This document shows positions 34,251 through 41,482 of a DNA stretch of 64,000 nucleotides, one piece after another. Source of the stretch: Candidatus Bipolaricaulota bacterium (GTDB lineage Bacteria; Bipolaricaulota; Bipolaricaulia; Bipolaricaulales; Bipolaricaulaceae); assembly GCA_937921255.1 (NCBI GenBank), contig CAKZSO010000013.1, positions 45,495 to 109,494 on the forward strand, written 5' to 3'. Each line of letters begins with the position of its first letter. Within the stretch, counting starts at the first letter, position 1. Under the pieces are notes generated by a model, which had not been told where the DNA came from, made no database searches, and worked only from the letters and a program-made list of their open reading frames with translations. The position numbers and the translations under genes were made by a program.

Positions 34251-34733
34251 ATGGACGACGGTTCGTGTTACCACAGTCCGACCCTCGGAGAGCTCGCGTT
34301 CCGCGACGTGGTGGATGAGATCCTCGCGATGATGGCCGCCTCCCCCGACGATCAGTACGAGGTCGTGGTCGGCACCGACTCCCAGACCTACGGCGACGAG
34401 GTGGAATACGTGTCAGCAATCGTCGTCCATCGGGTCGGGCGGGGCGGCCGCTACTTCTGGCGTCGCTTGAGCGACGACCGGCCGATCAGCCTCCGCGAGC
34501 GAATCTACCGCGAGGCGTGGCTCTCCTACGAGACCGCCGAGGAGCTGATCGGGGCGCTCAAGGACCGCGGGGTCAGCGGTTTCCAGCTCGAGATCCACGT
34601 CGACGTCGGCCGCAACGGCCGGACGCGGGACCTCGTGGAGGAAGTGGTGGGGATGATCCTCGGGGTTGGGTTCCGGGTGCGGACGAAACCCGAGGCCTAC
34701 GCCGCCTCCGCCGTCGCGGATCGGTACACGTAA
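34251..34733 (+). CDS. YkuK-family RNase H-like protein (DUF458)
   Basis: A 160-residue protein of the DUF458/YkuK family, predicted RNase H-like fold: EVVVGTDSQTYGDEVEYVSAIVVHR with an early Asp, an EL helix, and the late QLEIHVDVGRNGRTRDLVEEVVGMILGVGF. YkuK is linked to sporulation or ageing in Firmicutes, but its activity is not known. TAAGAT lies 9 bases upstream of the ATG. Confidence 0.82.
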   Translation: MDDGSCYHSPTLGELAFRDVVDEILAMMAASPDDQYEVVVGTDSQTYGDEVEYVSAIVVHRVGRGGRYFWRRLSDDRPISLRERIYREAWLSYETAEELIGALKDRGVSGFQLEIHVDVGRNGRTRDLVEEVVGMILGVGFRVRTKPEAYAASAVADRYT

Positions 34734-34798
34734 CCGTTCACGGGCACGCGGGACACGGCGTGCTCCCCTGTGTCCTGCGTGCGTTCCCCTCCCCGGCT

Positions 34799-34804
34799 TA
34801 GCAT
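34799..34804 (+). promoter_or_regulatory. TAGCAT -10 box, leaderless spacing (N6) to the MurE-type gene
   Basis: TAGCAT ends 6 bases before the ATG at 34811, and no Shine-Dalgarno is present. The same hexamer precedes trmY at the same distance. Confidence 0.6.
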
Positions 34805-34810
34805 GGGCCC

Positions 34811-36247
34811 ATGCCCACGGCATCGGTGCTCCTATCGTCCCTCCCGTCGGCCCGTCCGCTACCCGACGTCAACGTGACCGGACTGGCGTGGGACTCCCGG
34901 CGCGTAGAGGCGGGGAACCTGTTCTTCGCCCTCCCCGGAACCCACAACGACGGCCACCGGTTCATCCCCGACGCCGTCGGGCGCGGCGCGGCCGCCGTGG
35001 TCGGCGAAAAGCACGTCCCGCCGCTTCCCGTTCCGTACATCGTTGTCCCCGATGCCCGCGCAGCACTCGCCCACGCCGCCGCCGCGTTCTACAGCCACCC
35101 CACGGAGAGGCTGCGCACGATCGGGGTGACGGGGACGAACGGCAAGACCACGGTCGTCCACCTCCTCGGGCAGATCCTCCCCGCGTGCGAGACCGTGACC
35201 ACGGTGCGAGTCGAGCAGGAGAACCTGTCGTGCGTGACCACGCCCGAGGCTCCCGACCTTCAGCGGTTGGCGGCGCGGGCCCTGGCCGAGGGAAAGCGAG
35301 CGTTTGCGTTCGAGGCCTCCTCGATCGGCCTCGCCCAGCGGCGCGTGGTGGGGACCTACCTTGCAGCCGCGGTGTTCACCAACCTCGGCCGCGATCACCT
35401 CGACTTCCACGGCTCGACGGCCGCCTACCTCGGGGCAAAGCTCCGCCTGTTCCGCATGCTACCTCCCGACGGCGTGGGGATCGTGAACGTTGAAGACCGG
35501 TACGGAGCCCAGTTCCTCGCCGCGGGCCGCGGGCCGCGGGTCCGGTACGGGATCGACCGGGGCGACGTCCGGACGCGGGGGTTGCGGTTGGACGCCACGG
35601 GCGCGGAGTTCATCATCGAGACCCCGGACAGCTCAGAGCACGTGCGCCTGCCGTTCCCCGGCCGGCACAACGTCGCGAACGCGCTCGCCGCCGCAGCCAC
35701 GGCGTGGGCGCTGGGGGAGCGCCTCCCCGAGATCGCGGCTCGCCTGGAGGAGGCGTCGCTTCCCCTGGGCCGGTTCGTCCGGTTCAGGTTGAGCAACGGG
35801 GCAACGGCGATCGTGGACTACGCTCACAATCCCCATGCTCTGGCGGGAATCCTGTCCTCGCTCCGCCCCCACGCGCGCCAGCTCCTCGTCGTGTTCGGCG
35901 CCAACGGCGAGGCCGACCGAGGGAAGCGCCCCCTGATGGGAAGCATTGTGGGGCAACTCGCGGACCTCGCCGTGATCACCACCGACAACCCGAAGGGCGA
36001 GGACCCGCGCGCGATCGCCGAGGCCGTGGCACGCGGAGTGCGGGCAATCGGGGGGCACTACCGGGTCGAGCTCGACCGGGCCCAGGCCGTGCGCTGGGCG
36101 CTCGACCGAGCGGGCGAGGGCGACGTGGTCCTTCTTGCCGGGAAGGGGCACGAGCGGTACCAGTTCATCGCCCAGGGCGCCGTTCCGTGCTCGGACCTCG
36201 AGCTCGTCCTGTCGGGAGGCTCACGCGCTCCCGATCCGGTCGAGTAG
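34811..36247 (+). CDS. murE: MurE-type UDP-MurNAc-tripeptide synthetase
   Basis: Mur ligase that adds the third amino acid to the peptidoglycan stem. It has 478 residues. An N-terminal UDP-binding domain (DSRRVEAGNLFFALPG), the ATP loop GVTGTNGKTTVVHLL (about residue 108), FEASSIGLAQRR, TNLGRDHLDFHG, and the C-terminal VDYAHNPHAL and GANGEADRGKRPLMG are present. The specificity motif is DNPKGEDP: close to the DNPR of meso-DAP enzymes, with Lys for Arg. Some MurE paralogues act elsewhere; no murF or mraY is adjacent. The 3' end overlaps convergent coaE by 27 bases. Confidence 0.88.
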   Translation: MPTASVLLSSLPSARPLPDVNVTGLAWDSRRVEAGNLFFALPGTHNDGHRFIPDAVGRGAAAVVGEKHVPPLPVPYIVVPDARAALAHAAAAFYSHPTERLRTIGVTGTNGKTTVVHLLGQILPACETVTTVRVEQENLSCVTTPEAPDLQRLAARALAEGKRAFAFEASSIGLAQRRVVGTYLAAAVFTNLGRDHLDFHGSTAAYLGAKLRLFRMLPPDGVGIVNVEDRYGAQFLAAGRGPRVRYGIDRGDVRTRGLRLDATGAEFIIETPDSSEHVRLPFPGRHNVANALAAAATAWALGERLPEIAARLEEASLPLGRFVRFRLSNGATAIVDYAHNPHALAGILSSLRPHARQLLVVFGANGEADRGKRPLMGSIVGQLADLAVITTDNPKGEDPRAIAEAVARGVRAIGGHYRVELDRAQAVRWALDRAGEGDVVLLAGKGHERYQFIAQGAVPCSDLELVLSGGSRAPDPVE

Positions 36248-36823
36248 AGCCCGCGCACGACGCGCGACATCCTCTGGAGACCCGCATCCGTCGAGGATGT
36301 GCACCCGCTCGTCAGAGGGGGGTGCCAGATCCCGTTGCGCCGCGACGCGCCGCTCCACCGTTTCCGCGCTCACGCCGGACGCGAGCAGGCGTCGGCGGCG
36401 CTCGGTCACAGGGACCTCGACCCACAGGAACGCGTCGAACACCGACCGGTCCACGTGCGGCGAGGAGAGGAGAAGCGCACCCTCGACCAAGAGAAGCTTC
36501 GTCCCCTTCGCCGCCTGGTCCGCGGCAGCGCGGGCAACCGCGGCCATGACCTCGGGGTGAACGATCCGTTCGAGGATCCGGCGCGCCTCAGGACTGTCCA
36601 GCGCGATCTCGGAGAGCTTTTGCCGGTCGACGGTCCCGGCCAGGGCGAGGATCCCTCGCCCGAACGCGGCAACGAGGGCCGAGTGGGTGGGCGTACCGGG
36701 CCGGTAGGTCTCCCACGCAAGCTCGTCGCAGTCAAGGCGAGCCACCCCGGGTTGGCGCGCGAGGTCCCGAGCCAGAGTGGACTTCCCCGACCCGGTCGGC
36801 CCAACAATCCCCACGACCTTCAT
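36221..36823 (-). CDS. coaE: Dephospho-CoA kinase
   Basis: Last step of CoA synthesis. It has 200 residues: P-loop VGIVGPTGSGKSTLARDLA, LDCDELAWETYRPGT, then RRILERIVHPEVM, LLLVEGALLLSSP and the late motif SDERVHILDGCGSPEDV. Start ATG 36823 removes the arginine-rich 19-residue lead of the track ORF and lies 7 bases after a TAGGCT box. Confidence 0.92.
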   Translation of the reverse strand: MKVVGIVGPTGSGKSTLARDLARQPGVARLDCDELAWETYRPGTPTHSALVAAFGRGILALAGTVDRQKLSEIALDSPEARRILERIVHPEVMAAVARAAADQAAKGTKLLLVEGALLLSSPHVDRSVFDAFLWVEVPVTERRRRLLASGVSAETVERRVAAQRDLAPPSDERVHILDGCGSPEDVARRARALLDRIGSA

Positions 36824-36830
36824 CTCCCCG

Positions 36831-36836
36831 AGCCTA
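36831..36836 (-). promoter_or_regulatory. TAGGCT -10 box, near-leaderless spacing (N7) to coaE
   Basis: TAGGCT on the minus strand ends 7 bases before the coaE ATG. The same hexamer and spacing precede mutY. A GGGGAG in the gap could also act as a weak SD. Confidence 0.5.
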
Positions 36837-36921
36837 GCCCGTGCACCCGTCTCTGCAACTCGTCCCCAGCCATCCGCCATGACCAGGCGCGCCCCTCCTT
36901 CTCAGAGAACGCGTCCAGTGG

Positions 36922-36944
36922 TAGGATTCAAGCGGAGGTGATCC
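36922..36944 (+). promoter_or_regulatory. TAGGAT -10 box and full-length anti-16S Shine-Dalgarno
   Basis: TAGGAT (36922-36927) is followed by GGAGGTGATCC (36934-36944). This is the complete complement of the 16S rRNA 3' tail, only 3 bases before the GTG at 36948. The transcript probably begins at or next to this SD. Such an extended SD is rare. Confidence 0.6.
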
Positions 36945-36947
36945 ACG

Positions 36948-37322
36948 GTGAAGGAGTTCTCGTTCATCTTGGGCAACAACCCCGGTGTGCTCGCGGAGGT
37001 CTCGGAGGCCCTGGGGGCGGAGCACGTGAACCTGGAGGCGGTGGCCGGCCTCACGGTCCTCGATGAGGGCGTGATCGCGATCGTGACCGACAACCCCGAC
37101 AAGACGCGCAAGGTGCTGCGCGCCAGGGAGATCGAGTTCGAGGAGCGGGAGGCGCTGGTGATGGCGTTGCCCCACCAGCCGGGGCAGCTCGCCTCGATCC
37201 TGGGGCGGCTCGCCGACGAGGGGATCAACGTGCTCTCCTGCTACTGCACCGTGGAGAAGAACCAGATTGTGTTCACCGTGGATAAGGTGGACCGGGCGAA
37301 AGCCATTTTCCGGATCCCCTGA
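36948..37322 (+). CDS. Double ACT-domain protein
   Basis: A 124-residue protein of two tandem ACT domains: FILGNNPGVLAEVSEALGAEHVNLEAVAGL and ALPHQPGQLASILGRLADEGINVLSCYC. ACT domains bind amino acids or small effectors and regulate enzymes or transcription. No catalytic or DNA-binding domain is present, so it is a stand-alone sensor. It is preceded by an unusually complete Shine-Dalgarno, implying strong translation. Partner unknown. Confidence 0.88.
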   Translation: MKEFSFILGNNPGVLAEVSEALGAEHVNLEAVAGLTVLDEGVIAIVTDNPDKTRKVLRAREIEFEEREALVMALPHQPGQLASILGRLADEGINVLSCYCTVEKNQIVFTVDKVDRAKAIFRIP

Positions 37323-37354
37323 CGGCGCTCCCGGCTGAGGGAGCAGAGCAGCTC

Positions 37355-38116
37355 GTGGCCGTGGCGTTCGTCCGGGTGTACGGACAGCTGAACGATTTCC
37401 TCCCCCCGGAGTTGCGCCAGCACGCGATCCCTTACCCGTTTCCGGGGACGCCCGCGGTCAAGGACGCCATCGAGGCCCTGGGGGTCCCCCACGTCGAGGT
37501 CGAGCTCATCCTCCTCAACGGCGAGTCGGTGGACTTCGCGGCCCGACTGGGCGATGGCGACCGGCTCGCCGTGTACCCCAAGTTCGAGAGCCTCGACCTG
37601 CGGGACCTCCTGCGGGTGCGGCGGGAGCCCCTCCGGCGAGTCGCGTTCCTCCTCGACGGCCACCTCGGGAAGCTCGCCCGGTTCCTCCGACTCCTGGGGC
37701 TCGATGCTGCCCACGCAGACGGATGCCGAGACGAGGATCTCGTCGCGTTCGCTGTCCGTGAGGGGCGGATCGTGCTCACCCGCGACCGGGAGCTTCTCAA
37801 GCGTCGCGCGCTCAGCCACGGGTACTGGGTCCGGTCCACAGATCCCGTCGAGCAGGCGCGGGAGGTCGTGCGGCGGTTCGATCTGGCAACTCAGGTGCGA
37901 CCGTTCACGCGGTGTTTGGCCTGTGGCGGAGTCCTTTCCCCGGTGGCGAAGGAAGAGGTCTGCGAACGGATCCCGCCCCGCGTCGCCGCGTGGCGGGATG
38001 AGTACCTCCTGTGCAGGCGCTGCGGGAAGCTCTACTGGGAGGGGACCCACCACCCCCGGCTCCGCGCCACGGTGGACCGGATCCTGGAGGGAACCGCGAT
38101 CACCGGAACAGGTTGA
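37355..38116 (+). CDS. Ubiquitin-like + Mut7-C RNase protein
   Basis: 253 residues. The first about 90 form a ThiS/MoaD-like beta-grasp domain (Mut7-C ubiquitin): VRVYGQLNDFLPPELR ... DAIEALGVPHVEVELILLNG ... LGDGDRLAVYPKF. The rest is the Mut7-C PIN-like RNase: FLLDGHLGKLARFLRLLGLDA with Asp residues, RDEDLVAFAVREGRIVLTRDREL, and a C-terminal zinc ribbon CLACGG ... CRRCGKLYWEGTHH. This fused architecture is known in bacteria and archaea but poorly characterised. GTG start 32 bases after the ACT gene, probably cotranscribed. Confidence 0.87.
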   Translation: MAVAFVRVYGQLNDFLPPELRQHAIPYPFPGTPAVKDAIEALGVPHVEVELILLNGESVDFAARLGDGDRLAVYPKFESLDLRDLLRVRREPLRRVAFLLDGHLGKLARFLRLLGLDAAHADGCRDEDLVAFAVREGRIVLTRDRELLKRRALSHGYWVRSTDPVEQAREVVRRFDLATQVRPFTRCLACGGVLSPVAKEEVCERIPPRVAAWRDEYLLCRRCGKLYWEGTHHPRLRATVDRILEGTAITGTG

Positions 38117-38653
38117 GGCGAAGGAGGGGGAACTCCGCGTCATCGCGGACGACCCCGAACCCGTGGCGGAGGTCGAACGCCACGGGACCGGACGGCCTCT
38201 CCGCGCTCCCCCTCCGAGCGAACGTCTCCACCGCGCTCACCCCTCGGCCGCGCAAGCTCGCGCAGGATGTCCTGGAGGAGGACGCTCCCCCAACCGCGCC
38301 CCGGTGGGGCGGAATGGGAAGAACAGGCAGGCGAGGAACACGGCGTCGTTGCTCGCTGGCCGTGCCGGGTAGTTCTGGATGTTGGGAAGGAAACGCGGGG
38401 GCGCGTACTGGGCCTAGCCCACCGCGTTCCCGTTGGCGTAGAGCAGACGTCCGCAGTCGCCGAACTCGTTGCGCACCCGACGCACCCCGGCGAGCTTCTT
38501 CTCGAAGCTCGCGCCCCTGTGTTCCTTCGCCGGGTCGAGGAGGGGTTCCGCCTACTCCCCGTACAGGCAGTGGTTGCCGCTCCACGGGTGGGCCTCCCAC
38601 TCCGGAGCGTCCCGCAGGTTCTCCTCCGTCAGCGCCGTGATCCGGATCGACAT
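38100..38653 (-). pseudogene. Decayed GNAT acetyltransferase
   Basis: From ATG 38653 the minus strand reads MSIRITALTEENLRD ... GNHCLYGE, TAG, EPLLDPAKEHRGASFEKKLAGVRRVRNEFGDCGRLLY ... NAVG, TAG, AQYAPPRFLPN ... DAVFLACLFFPF. It then needs two frame changes to continue with GRGWGSVLLQDILRELA and SAVETFARRGSAERPSG ... LRHGFGVVRDDAEFPLLRL. These are the blocks of a known GNAT family, in order. Two in-frame TAG codons plus two frameshifts make it a pseudogene. Its end overlaps the Mut7-C gene by 17 bases. An unrelated intact GNAT lies just upstream on the same strand. Confidence 0.88.
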
Positions 38654-38687
38654 CGGACCTTGCTTGCAGAGTCGCCTGAACCGCATT

Positions 38688-39281
38688 CTACGCCTTCCCT
38701 ACGGAGCCCTTGAGCATCAGCCGGACCACGGGCCGGTCCGGCCTCCGCCGCACCACCTCCACAAACCCCGCTTTGGCGTACATCGTCATCGCCCCGGTCC
38801 ACAGCGACGTGTCTCTGCTGCGGACCCTCTTGTCTACGGGGTACGCCTCCAGCGCCACCACGTCCCGCCCACGGGCGAACGCGATCGCGCCCTGGAGGAG
38901 CCCCGTCGCGACCCCTTGGCCCCGGTAGGCCGGGGGGACGACGAAGCACACGATCGACCACACCGGGAGCTCGTCCACGGGCTTCGCCACCGGGGACCGC
39001 CGCAGCCGCGGGAACGCCTCGCGGGGCCCGAGCGACACCCACCCCACCGGCACTCCGTCGCGGTATCCGATCAACCCCGGCGGCGGGTCGCCCGCGGCGA
39101 GGGCCGCGAGCTGCCTCCGGCGGTGCTCGGCCACGGTGAGACCGTTGGGAACGGCCACATGCCCGCTCTCGCGGTAGTACATGCACCAGCAGCTGCGGGC
39201 CATCGCGCAGCCCCGGGCCAAAAACAGCGCCTCCAGGTCCGGCCACCGCTCCGACGTCAACGGATAGACGATGAGGCTCAT
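38688..39281 (-). CDS. GNAT-family N-acetyltransferase
   Basis: A 197-residue acetyltransferase. MSLIVYPLTSERWPDLEALFLARG CAMARSCWCMYY is the lead, with the acetyl-CoA motif VCFVVPPAYRGQGVATGLLQGAIAFAR and a C-terminal AMTMYAKAGFVEV. The Cys/Trp-rich start (SCWCMYYR) is typical of a bacterial GNAT subgroup. Start ATG 39281 is supported by a TATAGT box 6 bases upstream; the track start (39332) is not. Substrate unknown. Confidence 0.87.
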   Translation of the reverse strand: MSLIVYPLTSERWPDLEALFLARGCAMARSCWCMYYRESGHVAVPNGLTVAEHRRRQLAALAAGDPPPGLIGYRDGVPVGWVSLGPREAFPRLRRSPVAKPVDELPVWSIVCFVVPPAYRGQGVATGLLQGAIAFARGRDVVALEAYPVDKRVRSRDTSLWTGAMTMYAKAGFVEVVRRRPDRPVVRLMLKGSVGKA

Positions 39282-39287
39282 CACCGA

Positions 39288-39293
39288 ACTATA
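39288..39293 (-). promoter_or_regulatory. TATAGT -10 box, leaderless spacing (N6)
   Basis: TATAGT on the minus strand ends exactly 6 bases before the ATG at 39281. The intervening bases carry no SD. Confidence 0.6.
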
Positions 39294-39438
39294 GCGCCCG
39301 TGGGCATGTTGTGGCGGCACAAGGCGGCTCACCTAGGGTGACGGTGCCCCCGGTCGGGCCCACCCGGGGTCCCAGGGCGTTGCCCATCTTTCATCCAACC
39401 GCGGGAACAGGGGCCCCCCGTGGCCCTCGGGAAGAGAA

Positions 39439-39460
39439 GGCCGGGCCCGGAGGCCCGGCC
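39439..39460 (-). terminator. GC-rich hairpin after subtilisin-like gene
   Basis: GGCCGGGC/GCCCGGCC (8-bp perfect stem, 6-base loop) is followed on the minus strand by TTCTCTTCC, a weak U-rich tail. It lies 24 bases past the protease stop, in the right place for an intrinsic terminator. Confidence 0.6.
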
Positions 39461-39484
39461 TCCGAAACTTGCTTCCCACTGCGA

Positions 39485-40708
39485 CTACTGGACGGACTTG
39501 TAGGCGTTCACCCTGCCCAACGCGGGGCTGAACCCCGTCGTGGGATCCGCAGTAGAGATCATCTTCTGGGCGATGTCGGCGTTGCTCAGCGTCGGGTAGC
39601 GGGCCTTGATGAGAGCGGCCACCCCGGCCACGTGGGGCGTCGCCATGGACGTCCCGCTCAGCGAGCCGTAGTTCCGCGTCCCGATCCGGTTCGGGTGGTT
39701 GGGGAGGGTGGAGTAAATGCTGACCCCCGGGGCAGCGATGTCCACCCAGGCACCGTAGTTGGAGAAGCTTGCCTTGGCATCGTTCTGGTCCGTGGCTGCA
39801 ACCGCGATGCACTGCTCATAGTACGCCGGGTAGCTCGGGGAGCTTGTGTTGTCGTTCCCCGCCGCTGCAACGAGGACCGCCCCCTTGTTGTAGGCGTAGG
39901 CGACCGCGTCCTGAAGGGTCGTCGAACCGGAGCTTCCCCCCAGGCTCATGCTGATCACGTGGGCACCGTTGTCCGCAGCCCAGATGATGCCACTGGCGAT
40001 CCAGCTGTACTGGCCGCTCCCGTTGTCGCCAAGGACCTTCACGTTCATGAGGCTGGTGTTGAACCCCACGCCAGCAACGCCCTTCCCGTTGTCGGTGATC
40101 GCGGCGGCGATCCCCGCGCAGTGGGTGCCGTGGCCGTAACGGTCATCCACGGTGCGGCTGGTGGTGAAGTTCTTGTTGGCCACGATCTTCGCCATGAGGT
40201 CCTCGTGGTCTTGGTCAATTCCCGTGTCGAGGATCGCGATGCGAATCGTGGACGATCCCTTGGTGAGGTCCCACGCCTGGGGAGCCTGGATCTTGGGGAG
40301 GGCCCACTGATTGACGTACCCTGGGTCGTTGGGGACGTAGTAGGCCACCGCCACGTAGTCCGGCTCGGCGAACTCGACGATACCCTCCCCAAGGTAAGCC
40401 TGCACGAACTCCGGCACCTTGCCAAGAGGAATCCGGACCACCTGAACGTTGATCGCCGGAATGACCTGGACCACCTGTCCGCCCAGCCTGCCGTGAACCC
40501 CTGCCACCGCCTCCGGTGTGGCTCCCGCCTTGAACCGCACCAGAATCTGGTCGGGCGCGAACGTCGCCCCGGGGACACCGGCCGGAGGCCCCGCCGGATT
40601 AAGCGTTCCCCCTGGACCCTCTGGGCCAACCAGATGAGCGCAGCCGGCAAGGAGCGCGCCCAGAGCCACAATGCTTAGAACCGCCCACCCGTTCCACCAC
40701 TTCCGCAT
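39485..40708 (-). CDS. Subtilisin-like (S8) protease lipoprotein
   Basis: A 407-residue secreted serine protease. The signal MRKWWNGWAVLSIVALGALLAGC has lipobox LAGC, so it is tethered to the membrane. An inhibitor-I9-like propeptide follows (DQILVRFKAGATPEAVAGVHGRLGG). The S8 domain has the catalytic triad DTGIDQDHED, YGHGTHCAGIAAA and SGTSMATPHVAGVAAL, with the oxyanion Asn in AAAGNDN. The C-terminus stops just after the catalytic domain (GRVNAYKSVQ). A strong GGAGGTGG precedes the ATG. Confidence 0.95.
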   Translation of the reverse strand: MRKWWNGWAVLSIVALGALLAGCAHLVGPEGPGGTLNPAGPPAGVPGATFAPDQILVRFKAGATPEAVAGVHGRLGGQVVQVIPAINVQVVRIPLGKVPEFVQAYLGEGIVEFAEPDYVAVAYYVPNDPGYVNQWALPKIQAPQAWDLTKGSSTIRIAILDTGIDQDHEDLMAKIVANKNFTTSRTVDDRYGHGTHCAGIAAAITDNGKGVAGVGFNTSLMNVKVLGDNGSGQYSWIASGIIWAADNGAHVISMSLGGSSGSTTLQDAVAYAYNKGAVLVAAAGNDNTSSPSYPAYYEQCIAVAATDQNDAKASFSNYGAWVDIAAPGVSIYSTLPNHPNRIGTRNYGSLSGTSMATPHVAGVAALIKARYPTLSNADIAQKMISTADPTTGFSPALGRVNAYKSVQ

Positions 40709-40858
40709 AGACCACCTCCGAAGAGAAGTGGCCCTATCGCAGGCAGCCGGAGGCCAGCGTCAAGAGGGGGAGCAGCGTCATCTGTCAGGTTCTTTGGGCT
40801 CGTCGCCGCAACCGCACCGCTGCTTCAGCCCGCGCAGAAGTCCTTGTTGGGTCGGGGT

Positions 40859-41362
40859 CTACGCCGCCCCATCGACGTCCCAGTGTCGGAGCTCGAAGTC
40901 GAGGAGGGCCTCCCCGTCGAAGGTGAACCAGCCGGCAAACGGTTCGCCCCGGAGCAACCACGGAAACCAGATCCGGTCGTCGGCCCACATCCGATCGAAC
41001 GGTATCTCCTCCAGGGGAGCCCAAAACGGGGTCGCCTCGTCCGATTCCCGGGGCTCGCCGCGGAGGTCGCTGGCCCGGAACACGTAGACGAGGAGCGCCA
41101 GGCCGTCCGTGAACTGGAAGCGGAGCTCCCCTGAGGGCTCGACCCCGAGCGGGATGATCCCGAGCTCCTCCTCAACCTCCCGCACCGCAGCTTCGAGGGG
41201 GGTCTCCCCGTTCTCAACGTGGCCGCCCGGGCCGTTGACCTTCCCCGCCCCCAGGCCCCGCTTCTTGTGAATGAGGAGCACCTTCCCCTCGCGCACGACA
41301 AACAGGAGGGTCGCCCGCCGCCCCGGCTTCCACGTCGTCCAGTCGGTCCCCTGGTGCCTCAT
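40859..41362 (-). CDS. Nudix hydrolase (MutT/8-oxo-dGTPase-like)
   Basis: A 167-residue Nudix protein. The Nudix box GHVENGETPLEAAVREVEEELGI fits GX5EX7REUXEEXGU. Lead RRATLLFVVREGKVLLIHKKRGLGAGKVNGPGG and C-terminal PWLLRGEPFAGWFTFD resemble MTH1/MutT-like 8-oxo-dGTP pyrophosphatases. A GGGGAAG SD and TAGAAT box lie upstream. Together with mutY nearby it could serve 8-oxoguanine control, but they are separate units. Confidence 0.87.
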   Translation of the reverse strand: MRHQGTDWTTWKPGRRATLLFVVREGKVLLIHKKRGLGAGKVNGPGGHVENGETPLEAAVREVEEELGIIPLGVEPSGELRFQFTDGLALLVYVFRASDLRGEPRESDEATPFWAPLEEIPFDRMWADDRIWFPWLLRGEPFAGWFTFDGEALLDFELRHWDVDGAA

Positions 41363-41482
41363 CTTCCCCGACAGTCATTCTACGCGAGCTTCTCCGGAAC
41401 AGAACCCACCGTGTCGCGCCGCTTGCATCGGGAGTGCCTCCGGACGTAGGATGGCGCGTGGTGCAGCCCTAAGGAGGTTGCG

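Noticed and set aside
38100-38653. Amber-codon recoding (pyrrolysine or reassigned TAG) in the GNAT gene
   Set aside because: Two extra frameshifts are also needed, so plain decay is simpler; no other gene in the window needs TAG readthrough.
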